Shown: positions 12,498-26,780, counted from the stretch's first letter. The stretch: DNA of 64,000 bases from Monosporascus cannonballus (GCA_004154925.1 QJNS01000337.1:1-64000); one strand, 5' to 3'. The notes: a model not told the origin generated them from the letters alone. Program-made: numbers and translations.

Positions 12498-12670
12498 TAG
12501 AAATTACTGAGATTAATCGCCTACAACGCTTCAAGCGTGCACCCTCAACTATGCTACTAGGTATATCAATATTGCATAGTCATCAAAGCTACATTGTATA
12601 TAGAAGTTCATAGTTGTGATTAGTACACAAGTCTCAGACATTGCCGGTTTTCTATTCCCCATCAGATTTG
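12498..12670. other. Weakly mutated flank right of Fot1-like element
   Basis: Balanced composition and no RIP signature. It joins 10500-10662 once the transposon is removed. No gene or RNA is recognised. Confidence 0.5.
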
Positions 12671-12720
12671 CCAAGGACCCATTGGGTCTTACTAAGGATC
12701 TACGGGTACCCAGTGAGTAA
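12671..12720. repeat. GGGTACCC/CCAAGGACCC terminus-like sequence (left)
   Basis: CCAAGGACCCATTGGGTC is followed by CTAAGGATCTACGGGTACCC. The same order, inverted and partly diverged, occurs at 42510-42590. It may be one terminus of an old hAT-like element; the pair would enclose most of the AT-rich block. Confidence 0.5.
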
Positions 12721-13289
12721 AAATTTGCTCATAAAGCAAATCGTTTTAATAATTTAAAATAAACTGAAATAATCTATTAAAAGTAGCAATATTAAAGAAT
12801 TTACAGCTAAACTGGACAAAACTTTTTGGACAATATAAAATTAAATAACGTCGATTTCTTTTTAAACCGAGCTTAAATTTCGTTTAAGTTTTTATTATCA
12901 TTATTATTCTGCGCATTATCCGAATCCTTACTGTTTTACGCGTCATTGTTTTACGCGTAATTGTTTTGCGCGTAATTATTTTGCACGTAATTGTTTTGCG
13001 CGTTATTATTTTACGCGTTTTTTTAGTATACTTAAATTTTTAATTGTAAGTTTTGCTTAATAAAAAGCTAGGTTTTTTACCGAGAGCCGCAATTTTCATC
13101 TACAGTTCTGTTAAATTTTGATAATCGCTTAAATATTTTTAATTAATTATATATCTTTTTATTAAATAATGATTCATTTGGCGTAAATAGCGTATAAATT
13201 GGTTATTATAAAAATTCAATTATTTTAGAATTATTTTATTAATTACTTACTTTTAAGCAATTCGATTAGCATAGCTTTTACCGCTTTTG
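12721..13289. other. AT-rich DNA with a 15-bp minisatellite
   Basis: No gene is recognised. It contains the minisatellite at 12932-13021 described separately. Confidence 0.5.
12932..13021. repeat. 15-bp minisatellite, six units
   Basis: Unit consensus TGTTTTGCGCGTAAT, six tandem copies with one to three differences each. On the minus strand it reads as an Asn/Gln-rich pentapeptide repeat (NNYAQ), so it might once have been coding. Confidence 0.85.
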
Positions 13290-13623
13290 CGTGACGGCTA
13301 GGGGGTTTAACCAACTATTAAACCTTAGTCGTACGGGTTTATGTTGGCAGGAGTATCGTGGGAATCTGAGCAATGGATACAATAATCGTGTCACGTCTCG
13401 TAATTCCAAGGGTGCCTTGGGTAACGATGTTGTATTCCAAGCTGAAGCTATCTAAACTATAGAAATAATGAGCGTATATATCTTATTCTTCCAATCCTGT
13501 CGAGCCTGGCTCTATAGGCTCTACGATCGATCCTGTCGAGCCATCACGTGACTCGACCCACATGGCTTAGTCATTTTCCTGTTGCGACCGTTTTCCGAGG
13601 CCGCAGCCTGTCAGGTCATAACA
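13290..13623 (-). repeat. Solo LTR of family B (lightly mutated)
   Basis: 334 bp, flanked by TTTTG (13285-13289 and 13624-13628). It matches the family B LTRs from CGTGACGGCTAGGGG to GGTCATAACA and holds only one internal CCTGTCGAGCC unit (13493-13548). With no internal region, it is a solo LTR left by recombination. It is the best-preserved family B copy here. Confidence 0.9.
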
Positions 13624-15235
13624 TTTTGAGCGGTTACAAAATTTCCTTTATTAAACGTTAAAAAAGCGCTTTTTTAAGCAATAGCTTAGTAATTATTTAA
13701 TATCGTCGGATCTTACGTAAAACGACGGCTATATATATTAATATTATTTTAAAAATATTTTATTTTTTAAAAAAATTATTACTAAACAAAACGCGTTTTT
13801 TCGCTTTTGAAAAGGGGCCGAGCGCTTAGGCACTATTTTTCCAAGCGGGCGCTTAGGTATTATTTTGCAGCGCAGAAAACTCTTTTTTAATGCTAAATAA
13901 TATTTTGGATTTCAAAATTAATTGATAACCGTTTGTCTAATATACGTTATTTTGGCTATTACTGCAGTTATTAAATTATTAATAAATAATTATTTTTTAA
14001 TTATTTTAATAATATTTTATTATTATAATTAAAACTTTTATTATAATAGCGTAGAGTTATTAATTATAGTGGTGGTATAGTAATAGATATATATTCGGCG
14101 AATTTTTGATTAGATGTAAATATAGACGAACTTTTTTTAAGAAAGTAATATTTATAAGATAATATAGGCAGTTAAAAAAAGTTTTAAAATTTATTTTTAT
14201 ATTTTATTTTACAAAGCTTTAATTTTTTATCATAATAAAAAATAATATATATATCATTATTATTTTACGATTATTTTTTTAATTTTAATATATATAAATA
14301 AAAGTTTCTTATAGTAAAAATTTTTATATTATGTTATAAAAATTAAAAAAATAGTTTAATATTAAATTTACTCCGCCTTTAAAAGTTGCAAATATATTAG
14401 TTATATTGTTTGTCGCCTTGATTTAGTAATTACGGGCCTAGTTTATTATTATTATAATAATCGATTTGAATTATCTCGGGATAACGGCCGGTTTTAAGTA
14501 AGCGTTAAAGTTTGACTTTTCGAAATTTTATTTGGCTGTTTTTTAATAACGCCCTTATTTTTAGCATTGGTTAACTTTTTTTTACGAAATTAATTTTTAA
14601 ATACAACTTGTTTATATTGAAATTTATTTATTTTAGCAGTCTAACTAGCATATACTCATTTCTGGAATGCCTAATTTTCGTTTTCGTTATTTTCGATTTT
14701 ATCAGAATTTTTTAAATCGTTATTTAATATCCCGTAAAGTTTATTTGATGATAAGTTATGTTAATCCGGTAATTTTCTTAGGTTTTCGATAAACGGAGTT
14801 TAAAATATTTTTTGCATTTTTTCTTACGTTTTTCGAATCGTTTTCGAGCATAAGTAGATTCGTTATTATCGTATGTAATATTATTATCTAATTCAAGAAT
14901 ATTAATTCGGATGTAAAATAACATAATTTGGGTTAATTTAAATTGTTATAGAAATATTAATTAGCGGTTAAAATAGTACTTTAATCGAATAAAATTCCAG
15001 GTATATTTTATTAATACGGAAAAATATTAAATATATAATAAAATATATATAAGGCAAGTCAAACCGAGAAATATATTGTTAATTTATTATTATAATATTA
15101 AAACTCTTTTGTTAAAACCAATAGCTAAGTAATATAATTACAAATAATTTTTAAAATATTAATTAAATTATTTACGCTCTTATTAAAGATAAACGTTAAT
15201 AAAATCTTTTTATAGATTGTTCTTAATACGGTATA
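13624..15235. other. AT-rich DNA, no gene recognised
   Basis: RIP-like composition with scattered poly(A/T). No open reading frame or family match is supported. It could be the downstream part of the same decayed DNA transposon as 22478-26363, since removing element D joins the two. Confidence 0.4.
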
Positions 15236-15673
15236 TGTTACGAACCTGTCATACATCCACCTAGAGGTATGAGCAGTATTCGAAATAGGGTCTTGATTTG
15301 CAGATAACAATAGAGCAAAGAATAATTTAGTGATCTGTTCGTTAAAGAGATTTAAAGATTTTTTCCTTAATTAGAAAACGGTACAATTACCTTTTAATTA
15401 AAAGCTTAGATTAATAGTTAAGGAACGAAACTAAGTACGTATTATTTATATAAAAAACCGATTCTTTATATATGCTAATTTTTAAAGTGAATATATCGTG
15501 GATTTATGTGATTTATATGATTTATATGATCTAGTCCAGATTATTTAAATTATTTAGATTAATTAAATTACTTTAAGGGCCAAGCTTTTCTATCTGTAAT
15601 TTAGCTATAATAGATTTGTATTAGGTCTTTAAAAGTTAATTCTTTCGAGATAGGAACTTTTATTCTTATAATA
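15236..15673 (-). repeat. 3' LTR of element D
   Basis: Starts TGTTACGAACCTGTC; the inner end is degraded to TATAATA. The first 100 bp are nearly unmutated, the rest strongly RIP-mutated. It aligns over its full length with 22040-22477. Confidence 0.9.
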
Positions 15674-18600
15674 CCATTTCTCTTTTTTAAAAATCTTTAT
15701 TTTAAAGATAAAAACCGTAAGTTGCCACTTTATTTTGTCAGAAAAAATTGGAAACATCCTAGTTAATTTTACTATAACAGGCCGTATTTAAAAAAAAAAA
15801 CCTCGTTTAAATCAGCGCAAAACGCGTAATAACTGTGTTAAATTTATTAAGAAATTTAGTTTTAAAGCTATCGTATATTCGAATTACGTCCGTTGAAGGG
15901 AATTTAATTATTTTTTCGTATCGGACATTTTTAATTATAATTATTGTCCTTATTATCAGCGTTTAGCCTATAACGTATTAAATATCAATTCTTTAGTAAA
16001 AATTAGAGAAAAACGTTAGCATTTACAAAAAAAGTAACGCAAAATAAAGGATATTTTGATTATGTATTAAAAAACTTTCGCCGCATATTAGGAAACTGCT
16101 AAAAAAAGAACGAAAAAGCTTATTAATCGATTAAAACGTTTTCGCCTGTAATAAGACGTCTTAGAAAAGAAAGCCTTTGTAATTCTGAAAGAAAGTTATA
16201 AAATGAATTAATTGGAAAAATAGGAAAAATTAAAGGAAAAGCAGCGGCGCATAAACGCAAAATAAGCGCAACTTATTTTTAAAATGAACGCCGTTATAGA
16301 AACGTCGGTTTTCCTTAATTAGAGCGCCGTAAGGTTAAATTTAAATAGGAAATTGTTATCGCCTGTAACCTTGGCCATATTGGAAATAGTCGGTCAGGAT
16401 TTTGTCTATAGAATGTTTTAACCAGGTTTATTATATTTGTTAAGTGATTAAATAATTTTTACATATTTTCTTTATATAAATATCCTTTTTATTTAATTAG
16501 ATGTTAAATTTTGTTCTTAATTATTTTGGAATTCAGTATTTGTTCGACTTCGTATTTATTAAAACCTTTTTCCAGTCCCAGGTCTGTTTTTAATAGAACG
16601 TTTTTAGATACTGGTTCAAAGAAAAAAATGTGGAAAATAAGGTGTATTTTTATATTTTTAGGTAATGATAGCCGATAATTAATTTTAGAAATAATGTTTT
16701 CAATTTTAAGGGGGCTAAACTTTTTAAAATCAAACTTATTATTAGGTTTTTTCGTTTTTATTTGAAAAATGTTCGAAGTTACGTTTTGTTTCTGGCATAT
16801 TAAATAAACCTTATTTTTTTATTAGAATTAATTCTTTAATTTTTTTATTATAATACTGGGTTATCTGTCGTTAAAGGAGTCGTAAATCGTTTTTGAAACG
16901 GATTTAAATTATTTGGATTTTTATTATTAATATTTCTATTTCTGGGGCAATTATAATAATTTTTAGTATTTTGTTAAACGATTATTAAAGTCGTTTTATC
17001 TTTGTTTTATATCTATATACAGTTATATAAGAAAATATGCCTATATTCTTATTAATAAATATGTTATAAGCGATTTATGCTAGTAATAAAAGTTTTATTT
17101 AATTATTTTATTAATAATTAATAAACTTTCGAAAATATTATTCCAGGGTTTAATTTAATTTTTCGGTTTGGCCGTCTGTCTAAGAATAATACGTTATTAA
17201 GAATTTAAGTTTAATACCGATTTGTTTGAAAAAACTATTGCCAAATTTCAATATAAAAAATATATCTTTATTGGAAATAATCTTTTCTGGTATTTTATAT
17301 TTGTTAAGGAAATATTAAATAAAAGTATAAATTAATTATTCTGCCATTATATTTCTTTTAAAAGGTAAAAAGTACTTATATTTGGTAAATTTGTTAATAA
17401 TTACCTATATTTCGTCGTATTCGATTTTAGTAACTGGGTTTTTAAATAAAAATAAACTAATAATAAAATCTTAAGCTATGGTATTCCATATTTTATTAGA
17501 AATATTAATAAATCATAATAATCCGTAAAGTTTATAACGTATTACCTTAGCTTTATTATAAACATTATAATCCTTGACTATTTTTTAACTATATAGCGTA
17601 ATCTGGAGAAATCGTACTTTTCTTATAATCGTTTAATAATTTTGAAAATTCCTTGATATCTGTATAATAAGTTTTTATAAAACTTTTTCACAAATTGTTT
17701 TTATTAATCTTTGGAAATATAGATTTTGCTATAATACAACAATTAATCTTTTAATTATTTTTTTAGCTATTAAATTTCGTTTTATTTTTCCATATCGTAA
17801 GAATTCCGGAATCGTATGATAAGTTCGAAAATTAGTTTCTTTATTATTTTACATAATTATATGGTGCCGTCCTTATTATACCATAGTATCTATATATTTC
17901 TTTTACAAATTTTAAAGTCGTAATTTCTTTTGCGATTAAAAATATCCGCCTAAATATTTTCTTTTCCTTTAATATAATATATTTTAAAGTTAAATTTGGA
18001 CAAAAAACTTATTTATCTTTTATATCGTTTATTTTGTTTTTAAACTTTTATAAATAGGGTAAAAGTTTTATAATTAAAGTAAATATCAAACTTTTTTAAT
18101 TTCGTTAAAAAAATTTCCATTTTTTAAAAGCGTTAATAATCGCCAGTAATTCTTTCTCGTAAATTTAGTATCTAAGTTCTCCATTTCGGAATGCTTTTAA
18201 ATAATATGCCATTAAGTACCATTTATCGTTATTTTCTTATTATTCCACAACTGCGCTCAGCGCATATTCCGAGGCGTCGGTTTTTAGTTATTTCTTCTTA
18301 TCTAAGTTTAATATCCTAACGATAGGTCTATTAGTAATTACTTTTTTCAGTTCTCGAAATATTTCTTTAACTTCCTTTGGAAGTTCGAATTCTTTCTCGA
18401 CGTACTCTCTGGTAATAAATCTCGTCAATAATCTAACCATATCTCTATATCCCTTAATTAAGCTGCGTACATAACTTATAAATCTTAGAATTTGTTAGAT
18501 ATCTATAACGTTCGCCTTATTAAGGATGGGCCAGTCCTTAATTACTTTCATTTTGGAACGTTAAATTTGAATTTGGTAGGAAGTAAAAATAAATTCTAAA

Positions 18601-21600
18601 AAAACTAGTTTCTATATATGCTATACGCTTTTGGCTAGGTTAACTCGAATATTTATTTCGTCCAAAGTTTTAAGCATTTAGATTATATGCTTTTTGTGCA
18701 TTTTTAAGGTTTCGGAATAAATAAAAATATTGTTAAGATAAACAAATACGAATTTATCCAAAGATTATCGGAAAATAATTATGACTAGGCTTTAAAAACT
18801 AACGAGAATATTGGTAAATCTCATAGATATTATTTTATATTCGTAAAATCTATATATCGTTCTAAATATTGTTTTCCATTTTTCATTTTTGGCCATTTGA
18901 ATACGGTAATAACTATTACAAAGGTTAAATGTCGTAAATTATTTGACTTTATTAACTTTTTTAAAGTATTTATAAATATTAAAGAATATCTATTTTTAAT
19001 TATAATATCGTTTAATTACCTATAATCGATTTTTTTTTAATAAATAAGGTTTTCGTTTTCGTCGATCTTTTATTTGCTATTTTTAATTTTTGATATCATA
19101 AAAACGGGATATTTAATAGGAAAGTTAAAAAGCTGAATATATTCTTTTTTCAAATTAAGTTATATATTTTTCCATAAGGGTTTTAATTTTTCGAGATTTA
19201 TATAATAAATTTTGTAAAACTCAAGATAATATCTTTTTTTAATAAATATCTGGTAATTCTATTAACTATAAGAAAATAACTTATAATCCTTCTTAGTTTT
19301 AAATAATCGTTTAAATTTTTGGTACTTCGGAGGCACCGTAAAAATTCGGTTAAGGATCCGTACTTCCTTAATAATAGAGCAAATTTTTCGATTATCCTTT
19401 TCCGATATTTTTATTTTATTTTTCTAGAAAAATATCCGTTTTTTTAATTAATCCGAGAATTACTAAAACAAAGCCAAAATATTCCTAAAATAATATCGTA
19501 TCCGGAAATATTAGTAATATTCAATAAAACGCGTTCTTAATATCCTTGAATTTATATAACAAATTTTTTTGTTTTTCGTAAAATTCGTCCATTTTCGTAA
19601 GTGGACAGGCTTCCGTTTACCGTACGCAACTTGTAGGATTATAATTTGTATTTCCAGGGAATCTGGTATTTTTCTGCTATTACGGGAGAAATAAAATTAC
19701 CTTTTACTCCGGAATCAATTATTACTTTAAGAGTTCTGCTTTTATACTAAAAAGAAATTTCGATTTAACTACGCATTCCTTTTATTGTTTTACATAAGGC
19801 CTTATAAGCTAAGGCTTTTCGATACCTTATTTTCGAAAACCTTTACCGTTTTTAACTGGTATTATCTGTTTACAAAAAGGCGTTTTTATTCTCGAACTTT
19901 CTTGGTAACATATTTGATACAGTGGTTATCTATATATTTGTACTATTTCTTTTTGCCCAATTAGTATCCGAAAATAATCGTTTTCTTTTGGCTTACCTTT
20001 TGGTTCTGCATTTCCTAAGTTATAAAGTCGGAAAAGTATATTTCTAAAAAAATTGTTTTTATATCGAGAAATTTGTATTAAATGCAAAGTATCGAGAAAT
20101 AATATAAGTATTTTTGCGATATAGCTTTTTAATTCCGTTTTAATTCGAGATATAAGTAATAAAACCTAAGGTACTTTGGTTATCGAAAAGTTTCTGTATA
20201 TCTGCATTCGTTATCCGGTTTAATAGGTATTTTTTTTCGTCCTATCCAGGCCAAAAATCATTATTTTTTTGGTTTTAAAATAAATAAGGTAATCGTCGAT
20301 ATAGCAAGCAGTAAAATGTAACAAGTCGTAAGGATTTATTAATAGTATCTTTTGGTAAATAGTATATTTTGGGAGTTCGTACAGCTTTAGGGACAACTGT
20401 CCGTGGTTATTAATATTTGGCCGAAATTGGCCGTCCTTTGTATATATCGTATATTTCTGGAAATCAAGATAATATTAATATTTTAGTTTTATAATTATCT
20501 TGGAAACCGTTTGTCCTAGATAATATTTGCAGGTTTTAGCTTTAGAATCCTGACAAATTAAATAATTCTTATATTCCGGGATGTTGCTCCGGATCTAAAT
20601 GGTAATGGCAATAATAAATTCTGGCTAGAAAGAAATCGAGCTAATTTTCTTTTCTTCTTTTTTTACCTTACTCTCGATTTCTTATTTAGCTGTTTTAGCT
20701 TTTTTCTGGAGTTGAAAAATCCCTTTTTTTTAGAATTCCTTTTGGCGAAAAAACAATATTTGCTTTTAAAATATCCCTTTTTGCCATAATTGAAATATTC
20801 CACTTTGGACTTATTTTTTTGGGCTTTTTCGAAACGCAATTCGTTTTTTTAAAAAAATTTGCCCTTATCTTTCTTAGTTCGGTTACTGGAGCTTTTATCG
20901 TTATTTCGTTTGCCGATCCCTTTTTTTTTCTTAAGGTACCGATCAAAGGTATGTCGGTTAGCAATAATAACCTTATTTATGTATTTTGCAAAGAATTTTA
21001 TTCTAAATTCCATATATAGTTCGTTTTTAACCTAAGGCTTTAGGCCGTTATAATAAGGATAAAATAATATATTTTCTAGCAAATTTAAAATAACTGTCAA
21101 ATAGTTGAATTTAATCGTATATTCGAATATTAATTTGATTTGACGAAAAAGATGAAGTTGCTTAATTATATATTGTTTTTTGTTTGGATTTTCAAATAAA
21201 GTTAGGATTTTTTTTCGAAATGTTTGTATTTGCTAAAAATATAATTAGTTATATCCGAAAATTTCTTAAGGTAATTTTGTAAGTAATTTTTTATAATAGG
21301 TTCGAATTATAAATGGATTTTTCCGGTAAATAATTAGGAAATAGTTATTATTTTTTAGTACTTTTTCGTTAAAGAACTTTTATAGAATTTAAAGTAAAGC
21401 CTGGCTTATATTAGAAATTCTTCCGAGTCCTTTGATTTATCGTAAGGTTTGGGGGGAATTAGTTTATAGCCTTTGATATCCGGTATTTTATGGTAATTAG
21501 GAGATAAAATGATTTTTTCGCGTATTTGATTTGTATTAAATAGTAATAAGGTTAAGGTTTTTGCTATTAAGCGAATTTAGCGTTTTTCTTTTTTAAGACC

Positions 21601-22039
21601 CTAACCTTTATTATTAAGATGTATAATTTCTTAATAATAGTCGGTTCTTTTTCTTTTTTCTTTTTTTTCTAGAACCTTGTCCTATATTTTTTTCTTAACC
21701 TTTTTCTTAACTTTTTCCCGTTTTGATTTTTTCTCCTAGACTTTAATAATATCCTTAGAAGTTGGAGTAGGTTGCTGCTAGAGTTATAAAGAAAAAGGTT
21801 CTCCCTAAAATCGAATAATAGGGGGTGTTATATTATTAATTAATTAAAGAATTGTTTTAATAAAGGGCAAATCGTTAAATTTTATTAATAATATTTTATT
21901 AGCCAATAACACGAATTATATATATTATTTATTTTCTAACTATCGTCCTATATTATCGTTTGTATTACATTTTAAAAAAATATATATCTTAATTAAGTGA
22001 TAAATTATTTATCAGTTATTAATTAAAAATTTATTAAAA
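15674..22039 (-). pseudogene. Element D gag-pol relic
   Basis: Minus-strand motifs include an integrase core at about 17340-17500 (PVTKIEYDEI.VIINKFTKY, where VIVDRFTKY is expected). The RT active site at 18729-18740 reads YLNN for YLDD, followed by IFIYSET. A basic segment, possibly gag, occurs near 20695-20964 (KKTNCVSKKPKKISPK). The D-to-N changes are the expected RIP products. No intact frame remains. Confidence 0.82.
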
Positions 22040-22477
22040 TATAATAAACCTGTTATATATTTACCTAAAAATATAAACAGTATTCGAAATAAGGTTTTAA
22101 TTTGCAAATAACAATAAGGCGAAAAATAATTTAATGGTTTATTTATTAAAGGGATTTAAAATCTTTTCTTTTAATTAGAAAACGCTATAATTATCTCTTA
22201 ATTAAAAGCTTAAATTAATAATTAAAAAACGAAACTAAATAGGTATTATTTATACGAAAAATCGATTTTTTATATATCCCAATTCCTGAAGTGAATATAT
22301 CGTAGATTTATGTGATTTATATGATTTATGTAATTTAGTTCAGATTACTTAAATTATCTAGATCAACTAGATCACCTTAAGGGCCAAGTCTTCCTGTCAG
22401 TAGTTTAGCCGCGACAGGTCTGCGCTAGGCCTTTAAAGGTTGGTTTCTTCGGGATAGGAACCCCTGTTCCTGTAACA
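22040..22477 (-). repeat. 5' LTR of element D
   Basis: Ends CCTGTTCCTGTAACA followed by GTATA. Its right 130 bp is almost unmutated while the left part is heavily RIP-mutated, the mirror image of the 3' LTR. Confidence 0.9.
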
Positions 22478-25400
22478 GTATATCGAACTCTTTTTTTTAG
22501 GATTTAAATTTAATAAAAAAAAATTTCGATAAGGTTTTCGTAATTCGAAGTAAAAATAGGTATAATAAATTGTACATTCTCTTTGTTATATTTTTTTTAA
22601 AACTTTTTATATATTTGCTTAAAATATTTAACGGTTCCCCTATAAAGTGTATTATTAATTAATTTTAATTAAAAACACTTTTGCTAGTAATTAAAGTAAT
22701 TACGGAATTTGACGGGTATATTATTAAATAGTAAGTAAATTAGAACGAAAAGATAAATTAATAAGTAATTATTAGTAAATAACTTACTAATATATATATA
22801 TTTTTAAAAAATAATAATTATTAATTTAGTATTTTCTTCGTAATAACTATAACTATATTAATAATTAGTTAATAAATTTAAAAGATATTAGTTTTTTTCT
22901 ATTTTTTCTTTATTTTTTTTACTTTTTAATTTTTTATCCGAGCAGTACTTTTAATAAGCTTTGACAATATGCTTTTCGTATTTACGTAAATACTTAAGCA
23001 TAATTTTCATACCTGCTTACTATATACAAGATATGGTTTTCTCGAGAAGAACCGAAATTGTTCGTTATTTAGATAAAGTATTTGAAAATATTAATTAAAT
23101 AACCAATAAATTTGACATTGTTAAGTGGTAATACATAATCAATTTTTTTCAATAATAGACATTCGCGTATAAATCTTCGAATTACGAGGTATATTTTTAT
23201 AGTACGTAATAAAAATAAAAGTTATCGAATTCTAGCGGCTATAAATATTACGGATTATCTAAAGTCGTTTTTGAGATCTAAAGTTTTATTTATAATTATA
23301 TTTTATTAGATTTGTAAAAAGGTTTTGTTTATCGGAACCGAAGTAAATCTAGATAATAAGTGCGCGTAATTATAAAAATTAAATAATTATTTTATAATTA
23401 TTTTTTAAAAAATACGTACTAGTATAATTATATATTCTCTTTTTCGGTTAATATGACTTTTGCTTTATTTCGGCACGTTTTTAATTCTTTTTTATTTTGT
23501 TCGCCTAAAGTTGTTTTTAAATTTATTCGATAATCTTATATTATAAGCCTTAAAGAAGTTATTATATATACTTTATAAAATATGTGACGTATATATATAA
23601 TACCGAATTTCTTCTGCTTTTTAGAATTTATTATTTAATTTTTAATAAAGCTATTTCTTTATGGTTATTTATCTAATGCCAGAGCTATTATCTATAATAA
23701 GAACGTAAAATTGGTCGGTTATTCCTAGTTTTTTTAATTGACGTAATCATTTATTACTATTAAATTTATTCGATTTCATATTATAAAGATAGATATTAAT
23801 TAGAAAATTACGTTTTTTTATTTTCGGTTAATTTAATAAATAATACATTTTTAAAACGGAAATGTTAAAGAAGGTATAATTTAAACGTTATAATTATTTG
23901 ATATATAAGATTTTAAAGAGATATTTTGAAGTCTATATTTAATAAGTGCGTTAATATATGTCCGTATATATTTTATATACGTTTTTATTATTAGTGGTTT
24001 AAAACTGTTATTATAAAATAACATTATGGCTTAGAAATATTTATATAGAAAACCCCTAGTATGCAAGTATTAAGATACGAAGTAATTAATTAAAAGGACC
24101 AAATTAAATTTAAGGACTTTAAGTAATATTAGGTTTTAATTATAGTAAATAAGGAATATTTTAAAATTATTACTTTTAAAAAAAGTGAAAAAAGTTAAAA
24201 ATAAATAAAATCCAATAAGAACTTATTAATAAAAAGTTATATAATAATAATTTTAGAATTATTTTAAAATATATATATATTATAATTATATTATAGATTT
24301 TGTTATTAGTAATTAGGTTCGTTTAATCTATTTTTTTACAGTATATATTGATACGTAAATGTTTTTTTACAAAGTTTGTTTCGTTTTTTTAGAAAAAGTG
24401 GGATATATAAAGTAATATACATGTCGCCGACATTTAATTTTGGGTTGCTTAATTATTCGTTAAGAAATCTATATAAAGTTCTTTCAGTATTTCGAATTAC
24501 GGTTTATTTTATTAAATATACCAATGGCTTCGTTTAATAAGTTTTCGTTATTTTTGTTAATTTTTTTAAGAACTGTAACTGCCGCTGGAATTAAATTACT
24601 TTATTTTCGTATTAACGTTCCCGATATTCGTAGTATTCCCAGTTAATAATAGAAAAATAGGCCCTTTGTCGTATTTGAGATTATGCTCGGCTCGAATAAT
24701 TTGGCGTAATAAAGCAGTTTTTTTTTGGCTGGGTACGTTCGATAAATTAAGTTATTTTTTGTTTTATAATTGTTGGTTAAATTGTAAATGATTAGGTTTC
24801 GAACTTGGTTTTCGAGTATTTTGTTTTTTGATTCGAATTTATTTTAATCGGCTTTTGATTTTAGTAATTTTTATTGTCCCTTTTTAGCAAATAATTTTTA
24901 CTAGATATTTTGTTATTATTTTAGTTATCGAAAGCAAAAGTTTTTGAATTGTTGTTTTAATTAAAGTAATTATTTTATAAAAAAGTATTTTGTAACGATT
25001 TATTATTATCGAAATTATTATCGCCAAAGTCAAAATTTACGAATATTTGCGATATTATTTCGGTATTATAATAAATTCGATTAAAATTATAATAAAAATT
25101 CTTTTTGCAGTAAACGAATAATTGGCGAAAATAGAAAAAACGATAATCGAAATTACGTAAATGGCTAGCGATATAAGGTTTTAAAGTTATGTATTAATTT
25201 TTTCGAATATTGTTTATTTTTTTCTTTTTATCAAACTCTAATAATAGCACTAGTTGATTTATTTATTGTAATTCGAACTTAATACTACCGAAATAATATA
25301 ATTGAAAAGTTACCCGTTTGAAGTAATATTTTGAATCTTTTATAAGCTAATGATATCCAAAACGAACTTAACTAAAATTTTAATAGTTTTATTTTTAATT

Positions 25401-26363
25401 TGTCTTTATTATCTAAATTTATCAAATATATGCCTATTCGACGTATAATATAAAATAAGCTAATACTATTAATTAGTTTTATTTCGAAATCCGCCAAAAA
25501 AAAAGTTAAGTAAGCCGATAAAGCTTTAGCTAAAAGTATTTACACATAAGGTTTAGCGTTATAAACAAAAGCTTGATAATAAATATATAGCTCGGATTAT
25601 TTTATTATTATTTTATTATTAATATTTTTAATAAATATATTTTGCGAAATTCAAAAGTATTAGAACAATACTCGTTTAAGTTTTAGGAAATTATTATTTT
25701 AATATATCGATTACAAAGTACTTGAAAATATACTATTTTAATTTATACGAATAAAGGCGTTTATTTTAGAAGTATTATAAAAAGTTGAAGAAGGTTTTCT
25801 GGTTTTTTTTTGTTTTAAAATAATAATATTTGCGTTATTTAAAATAAACGAATAACGTTTTAGGTAAAAGATATTTATATTGTTTGAAAGATATATTCTT
25901 ATTAAAATGTAATTATATCAAAGCCGGCTGTTAAAGTTTTAAGAAAATCAAAGAAATAATATATATTTTATAAATTATTTTAATTAATTTTTTGTTGTTT
26001 ATTTCAAACGTTTATTTAAAAAAAGCCTCAAAAATTAATTAGTATTATTTAACCAAGTAAATTTTATTTTAAATTTTATAGATGCAAAATTTCTTATCGA
26101 TCAACTTGTAGGCTCCGTATACCTTATATAAATTTTGACTTAATTAAAATTTTACATTTATTAAAACCTTTTTATTTTCCTTTTTTATTTAGCTTTTTAG
26201 TTGTTTTTCATTTTTAAATCAATTAAATCTTATTACACTATTTTATTATAACACGTTATTTTTAATTACCGCTGCTTAATTTTTAAAATAATTTTAAAAT
26301 AATCGCACTTCGGATTTTTGGCTTCTAATTTTGCAATACCCCTTTTATTTAATCGTCGGAAAT
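22478..26363 (-). pseudogene. Decayed hAT-type transposase region
   Basis: RIP-mutated DNA without open frames. On the minus strand, 23660-23735 reads LGITDQFYVLIIDNSSG, followed by IKK.LY and, about 100 bases on, YTSHIL..IYN. This resembles the hAT transposase block around the catalytic Asp (VTDNASNNDTA ... RC.GHI.NL). The rest of the 3.9 kb could not be assigned domain by domain; BED finger and C-terminal dimerisation motif were not seen. Confidence 0.5.
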
Positions 26364-26780
26364 TGTGACGGCTAAGAGGTTTAACCAACTATTAAACCTT
26401 AGTCGTACGGGTTTATATTAGCAGAAGTATTGTGAGAAACTAAGTAATAGATATAGTAACGTATCATGGTTCGTAATACCAAGAGTGTCTTAGTTAACGA
26501 ATTATTATTATAAACTAAAGCTATCTAAATTATAAAAATAACGAACGTATATATTCTTATTCTAGCTTAAGATATCTTTGACTAGCTTAAAGGTGTTTAG
26601 TTAATTAAGTCTCCTTAAGCTCCTTTAAGCCTTTCGTAACTTAACTGGCTTAACGTCCCTAAACCAATGGTAGCACTTAAGCCCATTGAGCCGGTCACGT
26701 GATTTCTTGGCGTGGGTCGGGGCTTGTTTCCTTTGGAGCTTCGACCGTCTATAAAAGGCCAAAACCGTTAGATCATAACA
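26364..26780 (-). repeat. Solo LTR related to family A
   Basis: 417 bp, flanked by GAAAT (26359-26363 and 26781-26785). Starts TGTGACGGCTAAGAGG and ends GATCATAACA. The CTTAAG-rich middle and the GCGTGGGTCGGGGCTT stretch link it to family A, but it is clearly a separate subfamily. No internal region. Confidence 0.9.

Larger units (their letters stand above)
15236..22477 (-). mobile_element. Complete Ty3/gypsy LTR retrotransposon D
   Basis: 7,242 bp, with two 438-bp LTRs and TSD GTATA (15231-15235 and 22478-22482). The LTRs are unrelated to families A/B. RT and integrase relics read on the minus strand, so the 5' LTR is at the right. Stops throughout, from RIP. Confidence 0.92.
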
